The translations under genes were made by a program, and so were the position numbers. Positions 17,101-26,297 of a stretch of 64,000 nucleotides of DNA are shown here, one piece after another. Source of the stretch: Solirubrobacter deserti (GTDB lineage Bacteria > Actinomycetota > Thermoleophilia > Solirubrobacterales > Solirubrobacteraceae); contig NZ_QPKJ02000002.1 in NCBI RefSeq assembly GCF_003344625.1, positions 186,001-250,000 of the forward strand, written 5' to 3'. The notes below the pieces were generated by a model. It was not told the DNA's origin. It made no database searches and saw nothing but the letters and a program-made list of their open reading frames with translations. Position 1 is the stretch's first letter. The number at the start of each line of letters is the position of its first letter.

Positions 17101-18442
17101 CTACGAGTGGGACTTCGGTGACGACTCCCCGATCTCCGAGGAGGCCAACCCGACCCACACCTTCACCAAGGCCGGCCAGTACACGGTCGTCCTGAAGGTC
17201 ACCGACTCGACGGGCAAGACCGCGTCGACCAGCACGATCATCACCGCCGGCAACACCGCGGCGACGATCACGATCAAGTCCCCGTACGAGGGTGGCGTGT
17301 TCACCTTCGGCGACAGGATCCCGTACGTCGTCGAGGTCACCGACCCCGAGGACGAGCGCATCGACTGCAACGACGTCGAGGTCGAGTTCATCCTCGGTCA
17401 CGACGAGCACGGTCACGGCGAGGAGGAGAAGCTCGGTTGCTCCGGCTTCCTGACCACGCTGGCCGAGGACGTCTCGCACGGCGGCAACGTGTTCGGCGTC
17501 ATCAGCGCGACCTACACCGACAAGGGCAACGGCACCGTTCCGGGCATCACCGTCAACAAGCAGGTGAAGATCCGCCAGGCGCAGCAGGAGCTCGAGCACG
17601 CCACGCAGAGCTTCTGGGTCCCGACCGCGACCAACGATGAGGGCGGCGGTCTGCATGTCGCCAGCATCGGCGCCAACGCGGGCAACAACCCGGAGTGGCT
17701 GAGGCTGAACGGCCCGTTCAACCTCAGGGACGTCAACGGCATCTCGTTCCGCTATGCCGATCAGGGCGCTCGCGCCGCCGGCTCCGTCCTCAACACGGTC
17801 CGCTTGCACACGGGCTCCCAGAACGGTCCGATCGTCGCCTCGTTCAACCTCACGGCCGTCGGCACGCCGGACGTGTGGCGGACCCAGTCGTTCCCGCTGC
17901 CCAAGCTGGACGGCCTGAACGAGCTGTTCCTCACGGTCACCAACAGCAACACCACGGCGCTCAACTGGGTCAAGTTCGACGGCCCAGGCGTCAGCCGCAT
18001 CACGGCTCCGCCGGTCGACGGCACGGTCGGCGGCTCGGTCCCGGCGACGCTGGCGCTGTCCCTGTCGGGTACGCCGTCGCTGGGCGTCTTCACGCCCGGC
18101 GTCGACCAGACGTACTCGACCGAGGTCGGCGCGAACGTGATCTCGACGGCCGGTGACGCGCGGCTCAGCGTCTCCGACGCGGGCCCGAACCCGGGTCACC
18201 TCGTCAACGGCGCGTTCGTCCTGCCCAAGCCGCTGAAGGTCGGTGCCACCAGCACCGCCGGCACCGGCACGGCGCTGACGGCGCTGGGCGCGGCGGCGAC
18301 GTCCGTGCTCACCTACAACGGCCCGGTCACCAACGACCAGCCGAAGCTGCAGTTCTCGCAGGAGATCGGTCGCACCGATCCGCTGCGCACGGGCAACTAC
18401 AGCAAGACGCTCACCTTCACACTGTCGACCACGACTCCGTAA
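14117..18442 (+). CDS. Secreted ThuA / sugar dehydrogenase / PKD multidomain protein
   Basis: A 1441-residue exported protein. A signal peptide (1-23, LALPATASA) precedes a ThuA-like domain (28-258; FLNTGQASPLSA, GGGLVAIGSAIETDESW). A glucose/sorbosone dehydrogenase-type beta-propeller (about 280-955) follows, with RGQCCHVGGDIVFD, LRGKILRIKV, MGFRNPFRVDVD and NYGWP. It is interrupted near 495-590 by an inserted beta-domain. Next come a PKD domain (960-1045; YEWDFGDDSP, HTFTKAGQYTV), an Ig-like domain, a CBM6-like carbohydrate-binding domain (1155-1300; WLRLNGPFNLRDVNGISFRY) and a C-terminal beta-domain. The propeller family uses PQQ to oxidise sugars. The mix suggests an extracellular carbohydrate oxidoreductase. 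Shine-Dalgarno GAGGAGG precedes the ATG. Confidence 0.88.
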   Translation: MGRRSWGLAFASLALALPATASAKEVEPYKVLVVTSTSDATSTAGINAITSAVGTDGVVEAPAPAEVGAKFTPEGLDAYRAVVFLNTGQASPLSAAQRTNFENYYKDGGGLVAIGSAIETDESWQFLTDALGTRAKGRAEGQAATVKVIDRVHDATKALPQYWDRSEGGWYSFTANVRGKSHVLASVVEDPFGPQPQGKVLNGVDFGANAMGADHPISWCKDFQNGRSFYTGLGTNAAAFDENLGKHLKGAIAWAAGQSDPEYSDCGATVLTNYQQTKIAAPPNVGEPIGFHRLDDGRIIQTLRSGQVRVHDPEAGTTKVVADFQAASTPSKFRLYTVSEDGLYGPAVDNNFAQNKYLYLYYSPLTVENVKLSTGQVVTQTTPIANAPNANQPQPSLAAWDPWVGYFQLSRFKLVEDAQGNLTMDFNSEEQIMRVPQNRGQCCHVGGDIVFDKNNVLITGTGDDNEAGGVNGGGFGPYNDQLADEQQTIRIPGATGGTFTLTFEGQTTAPIPFNATNDQVDAALEALEVLAPDEVQASGSLVFNAQTNPNPAVNVFFRRARAQKNQPQMTLNTSNIQGGSAAPSLVTTHEGGYFFPPTSDARRTALNTNDLRGKILRIKVKETAIPAADFNKADYGSGAGAYTIPEGNLFPLVGGAPQAKTRPEVHSMGFRNPFRVDVDSDGVIYTTDYSPDSQTARRGRGPAGVGRYEIVRKPSNYGWPTCYSSKLGYWEWEFSEFTEGTTSAGRIPLTGAKEIECGGPTQKNDAYMNLNGGPSVEPGLVDVPPVTDPDIWYSYQDNPNLAGTNPRPVGAGTPCQAGTQLTPGPNAPLSTTECPRLFPELFDGGVAPHGMAKYEYNADNPSAVKFPPYYDDSVIIAEFGRNTMREVKLDGENHIQKINPFLDCGAVNPANPPMFECDAPMDLAWGKDGAFYLLTYGNGFFSANFDAGMYKWEYVKGARAPKAVLSADKTDGGVPLTVNFSSAGSGDPDAGDSVRYEWDFGDDSPISEEANPTHTFTKAGQYTVVLKVTDSTGKTASTSTIITAGNTAATITIKSPYEGGVFTFGDRIPYVVEVTDPEDERIDCNDVEVEFILGHDEHGHGEEEKLGCSGFLTTLAEDVSHGGNVFGVISATYTDKGNGTVPGITVNKQVKIRQAQQELEHATQSFWVPTATNDEGGGLHVASIGANAGNNPEWLRLNGPFNLRDVNGISFRYADQGARAAGSVLNTVRLHTGSQNGPIVASFNLTAVGTPDVWRTQSFPLPKLDGLNELFLTVTNSNTTALNWVKFDGPGVSRITAPPVDGTVGGSVPATLALSLSGTPSLGVFTPGVDQTYSTEVGANVISTAGDARLSVSDAGPNPGHLVNGAFVLPKPLKVGATSTAGTGTALTALGAAATSVLTYNGPVTNDQPKLQFSQEIGRTDPLRTGNYSKTLTFTLSTTTP

Positions 18443-18457
18443 CGGTGCGTCTCTGAG

Positions 18458-18488
18458 GCCGCCGCGGTCCCTTTGGGATCGCGGCGGC
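18458..18488 (+). terminator. Rho-independent-like hairpin after 14117 gene
   Basis: A 14-bp stem (left arm 18458-18471, right arm 18475-18488, one G-T pair, TTT loop) begins 16 bases after the stop codon. The following T-tract is weak (TTCGCCGTTT), as is common in GC-rich actinobacteria. Confidence 0.65.
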
Positions 18489-18635
18489 TTCGCCGTTTAA
18501 CGGCTGCGGGCGTTCTCCGCCGCCACGCCGATCCGCGCGTCGCTGGCTCGCGCGGCCGCGGACCGGTACGGTCCGTGCTCTCCGGCGCGGGGGGCAGGTC
18601 CCGCCCGGCAGTGCCTTCGACCTCGTGGAGCAGTC

Positions 18636-19514
18636 ATGACCCGCTTGCTGATCGGCTTCGACGACTCCGAGCCCGCGCGTGCGGCGATCCGCGCCGCGCG
18701 GGCGCTGTTCGGGCCGTGTGAGGCTGTCGTCGCGCACGTGCACCCGCCGGCGCCATCGATGGCCAGCGCCGGGCTGGCGCGCGTCGCGCTGCCGGAGACG
18801 ATGGTTGCGGAGGGGATCGACAACCTGCGCGAGCAGGCCGAGACGGAGGCGCGCGCGACCACCGAAGCGGGCGTCGAGCTCGCGCGTGCGGCGGGCCTCG
18901 AGGCGGAGCCGCAACTGCGGTTCGCGCTCACGCCGTGGCGGGAGTTGCGGACGATCGCGGCGGAGATCGGGGCGGACGCAATCGTGTGCGGCACCGATGG
19001 CGAGGGCGCGCTCGAGCGGGCGATGCTCGGCAGCACCGCGTCGAGCCTGGTTCACCACGCCGAGCGTCCGCTGCTCGTCGTCCCGGCCGGTGCGGGCGAC
19101 GGCGGGACAGCGCCCACGTCCGCGGACACCGGCGGGACCCCGCCCGTGGTCGCGGGCTACGACGGCTCGGACGGCGCCCGCGCGGCGCTGCGCTTCGCCG
19201 GCGAGCACGTGCGGGACGCGCCGTTGCTCGTCGTCCACGCGATCGACGCCCGCACGACCGTTCCCGACGACGCCGTCGCCGAGGAGGGCGCCGCGTTCGC
19301 ACGCGAGCTCGGCCTGGACGCTCGCGCCGGGTCGCCGGTGGCCGCCCGCGGCCCGTGGCGGACGCTGCTCGCGAGCGCGCAGGAGCACGGCGCGGCGGCG
19401 GTCCTCGTGGGCTCGCGCGGCCGTGGCGCGGTCGCCTCCACCGTGCTCGGCTCGGTCGCCTCGGGGCTCGTCCACGCCGCGGCGCTGCCCGTGCTCGTGG
19501 TCCCCGGCACGTGA
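18636..19514 (+). CDS. Tandem universal stress protein (UspA family)
   Basis: A 292-residue protein made of two Usp domains, each with the ATP-binding pattern G-x2-G-x9-G-[ST]: GTDGEGALERAMLGST in the first half and GSRGRGAVASTVLGSV in the second, each followed by a conserved PLLVVP or PVLVVP strand. Both halves start with the expected strand (LLIGFDDSE; VVAGYDGSD). Tandem UspA proteins in actinobacteria respond to hypoxia, starvation and other stress. GGAG lies just ahead of the ATG at 18636. The stop overlaps the GTG of the methyltransferase gene (GTGA). Confidence 0.93.
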   Translation: MTRLLIGFDDSEPARAAIRAARALFGPCEAVVAHVHPPAPSMASAGLARVALPETMVAEGIDNLREQAETEARATTEAGVELARAAGLEAEPQLRFALTPWRELRTIAAEIGADAIVCGTDGEGALERAMLGSTASSLVHHAERPLLVVPAGAGDGGTAPTSADTGGTPPVVAGYDGSDGARAALRFAGEHVRDAPLLVVHAIDARTTVPDDAVAEEGAAFARELGLDARAGSPVAARGPWRTLLASAQEHGAAAVLVGSRGRGAVASTVLGSVASGLVHAAALPVLVVPGT

Positions 19515-20098
19515 CGAGCCACGAGCAGCGCGCGGGGGCGAGCTGGGACGCGTCGTACACGCGTGAGGAGCCGGCGCCGTGGGACATCGGCCGCCCGCAG
19601 CCGGCGTTCGCACGCCTGGCCGAGGCGGGCGCGTTCACGGGAGCCGTGCTCGACGTCGGCTGCGGGACGGGCGAGCACGCGCTGCTCGCGGCATCGCTCG
19701 GGCTGACCGTGGTCGGCGTCGACGTCGCGCCGACCGCGATCGCGTTCGCTCGCAGCAAGGCGCAGGCGCGCAACCTCGACGTGACCTTCAAGGTCGGCGA
19801 CGCGCTCCGGCTCCGCGGCACGTTCGACACCGTGCTCGACTGCGGGCTGCTGCACACCTTCGACGCCGCCGAGCGCCGCGCGTACGTCGCGTCGCTCGCC
19901 GCGGTGACGCGCGGCCGGCTCTTCGTCCTCTGCTTCAGCGACGAGCACACCGACGTCCCGCACCCGGTCAGCGAGGCCGAGTTGCGCGCCGCCTTCGCCG
20001 ACGGCTGGCGCTTCGCGGCGCTCGAACGCGACGTGCTCGTCACCCGCTTCGCACCGGAAGGCCTCCCGGCCTGGCTGGCGACGCTCGACCGAACCTGA
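19511..20098 (+). CDS. Class I SAM-dependent methyltransferase
   Basis: A 195-residue Rossmann methyltransferase. Motif I is VLDVGCGTGEHALL, the acidic end of strand 2 is VVGVDVAPTAI, and motif IV is DTVLDCGLLHTF. The N-terminal SWDASYTREEPAPWDIGRPQPAF resembles the TehB/thiopurine methyltransferase-like group that methylates small molecules. The actual substrate is unknown. The GTG start at 19511 shares GTGA with the stop of the upstream stress protein, so the two are translationally coupled. Confidence 0.88.
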   Translation: MTSHEQRAGASWDASYTREEPAPWDIGRPQPAFARLAEAGAFTGAVLDVGCGTGEHALLAASLGLTVVGVDVAPTAIAFARSKAQARNLDVTFKVGDALRLRGTFDTVLDCGLLHTFDAAERRAYVASLAAVTRGRLFVLCFSDEHTDVPHPVSEAELRAAFADGWRFAALERDVLVTRFAPEGLPAWLATLDRT

Positions 20099-20153
20099 GC
20101 CCAGCCGTCCGGCAACTCGGTGCGGACGGCGGCTCCCGTGATTGGATGCCCGC

Positions 20154-20855
20154 GTGGGCGATATCGACTTCGGTGCCTTCGACGCACTCACCTTCGACTG
20201 CTACGGAACCCTGATCGACTGGGAGACCGGGATCCTGAACGCGCTCCGGCCGGTGCTTGACCACCACGGCGCGAGCCGCGAGGACGAGACGCTGCTCGAG
20301 TTCTTCGCGCACCACGAGGCGGCGCTGGAGGCGGGCCCTTACCAGCGCTACCGCGAGATCCTCGCCGGTGCCCTGCGCGGGATCGGCACCGACTTGAGCT
20401 TCGAGCCAACCACCGAGGAGCAGGAGACCTTCGGCGGCTCGGTCGTCGACTGGCCCGCCTTCGAAGACAGCGCCGCCGCGCTGCAGCGCCTCAAGCAGCG
20501 CTTCAGGCTCGGCGTCATCACCAACTGCGACGACGACCTGTTCGCGGCCTCCAACGAGAAGCTGCAGGTCGAGTTCGACTGGGTCATCACCGCCCAGCAG
20601 GCCGAAGGCTACAAGCCGCGGATCGAGAACTTCGACTACGCGTTCGCCCGTATCGACACACCGCGCGAGCGCATCCTGCATGTCGCGCAGAGCCTGTTCC
20701 ACGATCACGTGCCCGCGAAGGCGCTCGGGATGACGACGGTGTGGATCGACCGCCGCGCCGGGCGTGACGGCGGGGGCGCGACGCCGCCCGCGGCGGCCGT
20801 GCCCGACATGACGTTCAACGACCTCGCGAGTTTCGCGGACCGGGCGACCGCGTAA
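20154..20855 (+). CDS. HAD-superfamily hydrolase (haloacid dehalogenase type II-like)
   Basis: A 233-residue HAD hydrolase. The nucleophile motif is LTFDCYGTLIDWE (Asp in FDCYGT), motif II is GVITNCDDD, the Lys motif is GYKPRIENF, and the C-terminal acidic motif lies near VAQSLFHDHVPAKALG. The cap domain is helical. The FDCYGTL start and the Lys-Pro motif resemble L-2-haloacid dehalogenases, though many members are phosphatases and the substrate is uncertain. GTG at 20154 is taken as start; a TTG four codons upstream is possible. Confidence 0.87.
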   Translation: MGDIDFGAFDALTFDCYGTLIDWETGILNALRPVLDHHGASREDETLLEFFAHHEAALEAGPYQRYREILAGALRGIGTDLSFEPTTEEQETFGGSVVDWPAFEDSAAALQRLKQRFRLGVITNCDDDLFAASNEKLQVEFDWVITAQQAEGYKPRIENFDYAFARIDTPRERILHVAQSLFHDHVPAKALGMTTVWIDRRAGRDGGGATPPAAAVPDMTFNDLASFADRATA

Positions 20856-20864
20856 GACAAGCCC

Positions 20865-22907
20865 GTGGCCACCTACGAGTCCCTCTACACCCACGGGTTC
20901 GCGCGCGTGGCGGCGGCGGTCCCGCACCTCAAGCCGGCCGATCCCGCGTTCAACGTCGAGCGCACGCTCGCGCTCGCCCAACGCGCGTCCGACGAGCGCG
21001 CCGCCCTGGCCGTGTTCCCGGAGCTCGGCCTCTCGGCCTACGCGATCGACGACCTGCTGCACCAGGCCGCGCTCAACGACGGCGTCGAGCGGGCGCTGGA
21101 GCAGATCGTCGAGGCCAGCCGGGACCTGCTGCCGATGCTGATCGTGGGCGGCCCGCTGCGCGCTCAGGGCGGGCTGTTCAACTGCGGGTTCGTCATCCAC
21201 CGCGGCCGCATCCTCGGCGTCGTCCCGAAGTCCTACCTGCCCGAGTACCGCGAGTACTACGAGGAGCGCCAGTTCCGCGCCGCGCGCGAGTTCCTCGGCT
21301 ACGAGGTCGACATCCTCGGCGAGACCGTCCCGTGCGGCAACGACCTGATCTTCGAGGCCTCCGACGTGCGCGGGCTCTCCATCCACGTCGAGGTGTGCGA
21401 GGACCTGTGGGTGCCGCTGCCGCCGTCCACCTACGGCGCGCTCGCCGGCGCGACGATCCTCGCCAACCTGAGCGCGAGCAACATCACGGTCGGCAAGGCC
21501 GACTTCCGCCACACGCTCGTCGGCGGGCAGTCCGCCCGCTGCATCGCGACCTACATCTACACCGCGGCCGGCCGCGGCGAGTCCACGACCGACCTCGCCT
21601 GGGACGGCCAGGCGATGATCTACGAGAACGGCGACCTGGTCGAGGAGGCCGAGCGCTTCTCCGACGACGAGCAGCTGCTGTTCGCGGACATCGACCTGGA
21701 TCGCATGCTCTCGGACCGGTCGAGCACGAACTCCTTCGGCGACTCCATCCACGACCACAAGGACCGCCTGGAGTCCTTCCGGCGGATCGGGTTCGAGGTC
21801 GGCCCGGGGGACACCGAGACGCCGCTGCGGCGCCGGATCGAGCGCTTCCCGTACGTGCCCGCGAACCCCGTCACGCGCGACCAGCGCTGCTACGAGGTCT
21901 ACAACATCCAGGTCCGCGGCATCGAGACCCGCATGCGCGCGACCGGGATCGAGAAGGCCGTGATCGGGGTCAGCGGCGGCCTGGACTCCACGCACGCGCT
22001 GATCGTCCTCGCGCGCGCGATGGACCGGCTCGGGCTCCCGCGCGAGAACATCCTCGCCTACACGATGCCGGGCTTCGCGACGTCCGAGCACACCAAGGGC
22101 AACTCGTGGAAGCTGATGGAGGCGCTCGGCGTGAGCGCGCGCGAGATCGACATCACGCCCTCCTCCAAGCAGATGCTCGCGGATCTCGAGCACCCGTACA
22201 GCCAGGGCGAGAAGGTCTATGACATCACGTTCGAGAACGTCCAGGCCGGCGAGCGCACCTCGCACCTGTTCCGGCTCGCGAACTACCAGGGCGGCCTCGT
22301 GATCGGCACGGGCGACCTGTCCGAGCTGGCCCTGGGCTGGGCCACCTACGGCGTCGGCGACCAGATGTCCCACTACGCCGTCAACGCGAGCGTCCCGAAG
22401 ACGCTGATCAGCTTCATGCTGCGCTGGGTCATCGACACCGAGCAGTTCGAGCCCGAGGTCAACGAGGTGCTGCAGTCCGTGCTGGACACGGAGATCTCGC
22501 CCGAGCTGATCCCGGGCGAGGGCGACAAGCCCACCTCGGACACCGAGAGCAAGATCGGCCCGTACGAGCTGCAGGACTTCCACCTGTTCTACACGCTGCG
22601 CTTCGGCTACCGCCCGAGCAAGGTCGCGTTCATGGCCGAGCACGCCTGGGGCGACAGGGAGCGCGGCCCGTGGCTGGACCTCATCCCCGAGCACAAGCGC
22701 AACGAGTACACCCGCGCGGACATCAAGCACTGGCTCGAGGTCTTCCTGGACCGCTTCTTCCGCATCAGCCAGTTCAAGCGCACCGCGATCCCGAACTCGC
22801 CCAAGGTCGGCTCGGGCGGCTCGCTGAGCCCGCGCGGCGACTGGCGCGCACCGAGCGACTCCACGGGCGCCGTCTGGCTCGACGAGCTGCGCCGGAACGT
22901 GCCGTGA
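20865..22907 (+). CDS. nadE: Glutamine-dependent NAD+ synthetase
   Basis: Makes NAD+ from nicotinate adenine dinucleotide, ATP and glutamine in the cytoplasm. The 680 residues match the length of the mycobacterial enzyme. The N-terminal nitrilase-fold glutaminase has its triad at Glu53 (FPELGLSAY), Lys122 (VPKSYLPEY) and Cys178 (VEVCEDLW). The C-terminal synthetase has the PP-loop [10 protein letters not shown] near residue 370 and the conserved [15 protein letters not shown] start at 20865. The stop overlaps the GTG of the glycosidase gene, so the two are coupled although unrelated in pathway. Confidence 0.96.
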   Translation: MATYESLYTHGFARVAAAVPHLKPADPAFNVERTLALAQRASDERAALAVFPELGLSAYAIDDLLHQAALNDGVERALEQIVEASRDLLPMLIVGGPLRAQGGLFNCGFVIHRGRILGVVPKSYLPEYREYYEERQFRAAREFLGYEVDILGETVPCGNDLIFEASDVRGLSIHVEVCEDLWVPLPPSTYGALAGATILANLSASNITVGKADFRHTLVGGQSARCIATYIYTAAGRGESTTDLAWDGQAMIYENGDLVEEAERFSDDEQLLFADIDLDRMLSDRSSTNSFGDSIHDHKDRLESFRRIGFEVGPGDTETPLRRRIERFPYVPANPVTRDQRCYEVYNIQVRGIETRMRATGIEKAVIGVSGGLDSTHALIVLARAMDRLGLPRENILAYTMPGFATSEHTKGNSWKLMEALGVSAREIDITPSSKQMLADLEHPYSQGEKVYDITFENVQAGERTSHLFRLANYQGGLVIGTGDLSELALGWATYGVGDQMSHYAVNASVPKTLISFMLRWVIDTEQFEPEVNEVLQSVLDTEISPELIPGEGDKPTSDTESKIGPYELQDFHLFYTLRFGYRPSKVAFMAEHAWGDRERGPWLDLIPEHKRNEYTRADIKHWLEVFLDRFFRISQFKRTAIPNSPKVGSGGSLSPRGDWRAPSDSTGAVWLDELRRNVP

Positions 22908-25141
22908 TCGAGTTCACGACCGTCGACAGCGTCACCGCGACCGAGCGCGGCCTCGAGGCGACGCTGCACGGCGAGCGGCTGCGGATCGAGCCCGTGCGCG
23001 AGGACGTCGTGCGGATCAAGCTCAGCCGCGGCGGCGTCTTCGACGAGGCGCCCACGTTCGCCGTGATCGCGGACGGGACGGCCGACTTCACGGTCGAGGG
23101 CACGACGCTGCGCACGAGCGCCCTGACGGTGACGCTGCGCGAGGACCCGTTCGGGATCCTCATCCAGCGCGTGGACGGAAGCACCGTGCTCGACACCACG
23201 AGCGCGTACGCGACGCTCAACGACGCGTTCGAGTTGCGCCGCCACGTGCAGCTCGGCGACGCGATCTACGGCCTGGGGGAGAAGGGCGGTTCCGGGAACC
23301 GGCGCAACCGGGGCTACACGCTCTGGAACACCGACATCCTCAATCCCACGGCCGCGGCCGAGTTCGGCGGCAACGGGGACGACGTCGAGTTCGACCCGTA
23401 CTACGTCTCGATCCCGTTCTTCTACCACCACACCAAGGACGGGCACATGAGCGGCTCGTTCGTGGACAACGGCTACCGCGCGAGCTACGACTTCCGCGAC
23501 GAGATCCGCATCCGCTTCGAGGGCGGCCAGTACACGGAGTACGTGTTAGCGGGCCCGCGGATGCCGGACATCCTCGAGGCCTACACATGGCTCACCGGCC
23601 GCGCGGCCAAGCCGCCGCTGTGGGCGCTCGGCTACCACCAGTGCCGCTGGTTCGACTACACGCAGGACGCGGTGGAGCAGCTCGGCGCGCAGCACCGTGA
23701 CCACGGCCTGCCGTGCGACGCGCTGTGGCTGGACATCGAGTACATGGACGGCTACCGCGTCTTCACCTGGAACACCGAGCGCTTCCCCGACGCGCCCGGG
23801 ATGCTGCAGCGCCTGGACGAGCAGGGCTTCAAGGTGATCACGATCATCGACCCGGGCGTCAAGTACGAGCCCGGGTACGCCGTCTTCGACGAGGCGGTCG
23901 AGCGGGACGTGCTGTGCCGCACCGAGGGCGGCGACGTGTACATCGGCGAGGTCTGGCCCGGCGACACCGCGTTCCCGGACTTCGCCACCGAGGAGGGCCG
24001 CGCGTGGTGGGGCGAGCTCAACGCGCAGCACGTGCAATCCGGTCTGGCCGGCATCTGGAACGACATGAACGAGCCCGCGACCGGCTCGGTGCCGCCCGAG
24101 CGGATGCGCTTCAACCGCGGCACCGAGAGCCACGAGCGCTACCACAACCAGTACGCGCTGCTGATGGCGATGGGCACCGTCGACGGGCTCAAGCAGGCGA
24201 TGCCGGAGCAGCGCACGTTCGTGCTCAGCCGCGCGGGCTTCGCCGGCATCCAGCGCTACGCGGCCAATTGGATGGGGGACAACCAGGCCCGCTGGGACCA
24301 CCTATGGGTGAGCATCCCCATGGCGAACGGGTTCGGCGTGTCCGGACAGCCGTTCGTCGGCGCCGACATCGGCGGCTTCCAGGGCGACTCCAACGGCGAG
24401 CTGTTCGTGCGCTGGATGCAGTACGGCGCGCTGACGCCGTTCTGCCGCAACCACTCGATGATCGGCAACGTCGACCAGTACGCGTGGGCCTGGGGCGAGG
24501 CGGTGCTCACTCTCGCCCGAGCGGCGCTGGAGCTGCGCTACCGGCTGCTGCCGTACCTGTACGCGGCGTTCGTGCGCGCGTGCGAGACGGGTGAGCCCGT
24601 GCAGCGCCCACTCGTGTTCGACCACCAGGACGACGCGACCGTCCGCGACATCGACGACCAGTACCTGCTCGGCCGCGACCTGCTCGTCGCGCCCGTCACC
24701 GAGCCCGGCATGACCGCCCGCCAGGTCTATCTCCCGCGCGGCGAGTGGTACGACTGGCACTCGGGCGAACGGCACACCGGTGGGCGCTGGATCGTCGCGC
24801 CCACGCCGATGGACCGCATCCCGATCTTCGCCCGCGCCGGGACCGTGATCCCGATGTGGCCGCAGGCGCCGCCGTCCACCGCCGGGCACCATCCGACCGA
24901 GATCGAGCTGCGCGTGTTCCCCGGCGACGGCGAGTCGATCCTGCACGAGGACGACGGCCTCACGGTCGACGGCGGCTTCTATCGCACGACCTTCACGCTG
25001 CGCGGGCGCGAGCTGAGCGCGACCGTCGAGGGCGACGGCTACCCCGAGTTCGCGCGGCAGCGGTTCGTGCTCCTTTGCGAGGGCGAGCGGCGCGTGGTGG
25101 AGAACGCCGGCGAGGCGTTCGATGCGCAACTGGGCCGGTAA
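22904..25141 (+). CDS. Glycoside hydrolase family 31 (alpha-glucosidase type)
   Basis: A 745-residue retaining alpha-glycosidase. It has an N-terminal beta-sandwich ([22 protein letters not shown]), the catalytic barrel with [15 protein letters not shown], nucleophile Asp387 in [10 protein letters not shown], acid/base Asp459 in [12 protein letters not shown] and GADIGGF, and C-terminal sheets. No signal peptide is visible, so it would act in the cytoplasm on imported oligosaccharides. Specificity could be alpha-glucosidase or alpha-xylosidase. GTG start at 22904 within GTGA, coupled to nadE. The last 20 bases overlap the next gene. Confidence 0.94.
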   Translation: MIEFTTVDSVTATERGLEATLHGERLRIEPVREDVVRIKLSRGGVFDEAPTFAVIADGTADFTVEGTTLRTSALTVTLREDPFGILIQRVDGSTVLDTTSAYATLNDAFELRRHVQLGDAIYGLGEKGGSGNRRNRGYTLWNTDILNPTAAAEFGGNGDDVEFDPYYVSIPFFYHHTKDGHMSGSFVDNGYRASYDFRDEIRIRFEGGQYTEYVLAGPRMPDILEAYTWLTGRAAKPPLWALGYHQCRWFDYTQDAVEQLGAQHRDHGLPCDALWLDIEYMDGYRVFTWNTERFPDAPGMLQRLDEQGFKVITIIDPGVKYEPGYAVFDEAVERDVLCRTEGGDVYIGEVWPGDTAFPDFATEEGRAWWGELNAQHVQSGLAGIWNDMNEPATGSVPPERMRFNRGTESHERYHNQYALLMAMGTVDGLKQAMPEQRTFVLSRAGFAGIQRYAANWMGDNQARWDHLWVSIPMANGFGVSGQPFVGADIGGFQGDSNGELFVRWMQYGALTPFCRNHSMIGNVDQYAWAWGEAVLTLARAALELRYRLLPYLYAAFVRACETGEPVQRPLVFDHQDDATVRDIDDQYLLGRDLLVAPVTEPGMTARQVYLPRGEWYDWHSGERHTGGRWIVAPTPMDRIPIFARAGTVIPMWPQAPPSTAGHHPTEIELRVFPGDGESILHEDDGLTVDGGFYRTTFTLRGRELSATVEGDGYPEFARQRFVLLCEGERRVVENAGEAFDAQLGR

Positions 25142-26297
25142 CGTCACCTACCGCGCGCGGCGCGTGCACGAGCCGGCGACGCACGACGAGCTGCGCGCGA
25201 TCGTGGCGAAGGCCGCCAACCTGCGCGCGCTCGGCTCGCGCCACACGTTCAACCACCTGGCCGACGCCGACGAGCTCGTGTCGGTGCGCGGCCTGCCCGC
25301 CGACGTCGTGCTCGAGGACCACTGCGTCACCTGCAACGCGGGTCTCACCTACGGCGAGCTCGCGCAGCACCTCGACGGGCGCGCGGCGCTGCACAACCTC
25401 GCGTCGCTCCCGCACATCTCGGTCGGCGGGGCGATCGCGACCGGCACGCACGGATCGGGTACCGGCAACCTGGCGACGGCGGTGCGGGCGCTGCAGCTCG
25501 TGACGAGCACCGGCGACGTGGTGGAAGCCCGCCGCGGCGAGCCCGACTTCGACGGCATGGTCGTCCACCTCGGCCGGCTCGGCGTCGTGACCCGCGTCAC
25601 GCTCGACACCGAGCCGCACTACGAGGTCACGCAGCGGGTCTTCGAAGGGCTCAGCTGGGAGCACGTCCCGGACGTCTTCGACGCCGCCTACAGCGTCAGT
25701 GTCTTCACGCGCCTGAAAGGCGTGGACATGGTCTGGCTGAAGGCACGCGGCACGCCGCCCGACACGCTCTTCGACGCCACTGCCGCCACGGTCGAGCGTC
25801 ACCCGATCATGGAGCTCGACCCCGTGAACTGCACGCGCCAGCTCGGCGTGCCCGGTCCGTGGTGGGACCGGCTGCCGCACTTCCGGATGGGCTTCACCCC
25901 GAGCAAGGGCGATGAGCTGCAGGCCGAGTATCTGCTGCCCCGCGAGCACGCGGCGGCCGCCATCGACGCGCTGCGGGCACTCACGCTGCCGGGGCTGCTC
26001 GTGTGCGAGCTGCGCACCGTCGCCGCCGACGAGTTGTGGATGAGCCCGATGTACGGCCGCGACACGTTCGCCGTGCACTTCACGTTCGAGCCGGGGCCGG
26101 TCCCGCTCGACGCGATCGAAACCGCGCTCGCGCCGCTGCAGCCGCGAGCGCACCCTGGCAAGCTCTACCTCGAGCCCGGCCGCTACGACCGCTCTGCGGA
26201 GTTCTCGGCGCTCGCCGAGCGGCTGGACTCGCGCGGGGCGTTCGCCTCGTCCTCGTCGACGAGCGGCGACTCGGGCGGCGGCTCGGCCTTCACGTAG
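25122..26297 (+). CDS. FAD-linked alditol oxidase-like protein with altered C-terminus
   Basis: Flavoprotein of the vanillyl-alcohol oxidase fold, closest in appearance to alditol/xylitol oxidases (AldO). The probable covalent-FAD motif is ALGSRHTFN, the PP-loop is SVGGAIATGTHGSGTGN, and LGRLGVVTRVTL and HPGKLYLEPGRY are conserved. Such enzymes oxidise polyols at C1 with O2. At 391 residues it is shorter than the usual 410-420. After the conserved RLDSRGAF it runs into a Ser/Gly-rich tail (SSSSTSGDSGGG) that is antisense to the end of the convergent permease gene (115-base overlap). The expected aromatic C-terminal residues are missing, so activity is uncertain. Confidence 0.85.
   Translation: MRNWAGNVTYRARRVHEPATHDELRAIVAKAANLRALGSRHTFNHLADADELVSVRGLPADVVLEDHCVTCNAGLTYGELAQHLDGRAALHNLASLPHISVGGAIATGTHGSGTGNLATAVRALQLVTSTGDVVEARRGEPDFDGMVVHLGRLGVVTRVTLDTEPHYEVTQRVFEGLSWEHVPDVFDAAYSVSVFTRLKGVDMVWLKARGTPPDTLFDATAATVERHPIMELDPVNCTRQLGVPGPWWDRLPHFRMGFTPSKGDELQAEYLLPREHAAAAIDALRALTLPGLLVCELRTVAADELWMSPMYGRDTFAVHFTFEPGPVPLDAIETALAPLQPRAHPGKLYLEPGRYDRSAEFSALAERLDSRGAFASSSSTSGDSGGGSAFT

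Noticed and set aside
13877..18199. Open minus-strand frame of 1440 codons opposite the large secreted protein
   Set aside because: Its translation is Arg/Val/Asp/Leu low-complexity sequence typical of antisense GC-rich codons; the plus strand has signal peptide, domains, promoter and terminator.
20040..22730. Open minus-strand frame of 896 codons opposite HAD and nadE
   Set aside because: Antisense to the full NAD synthetase with its intact catalytic residues; no motifs of its own.
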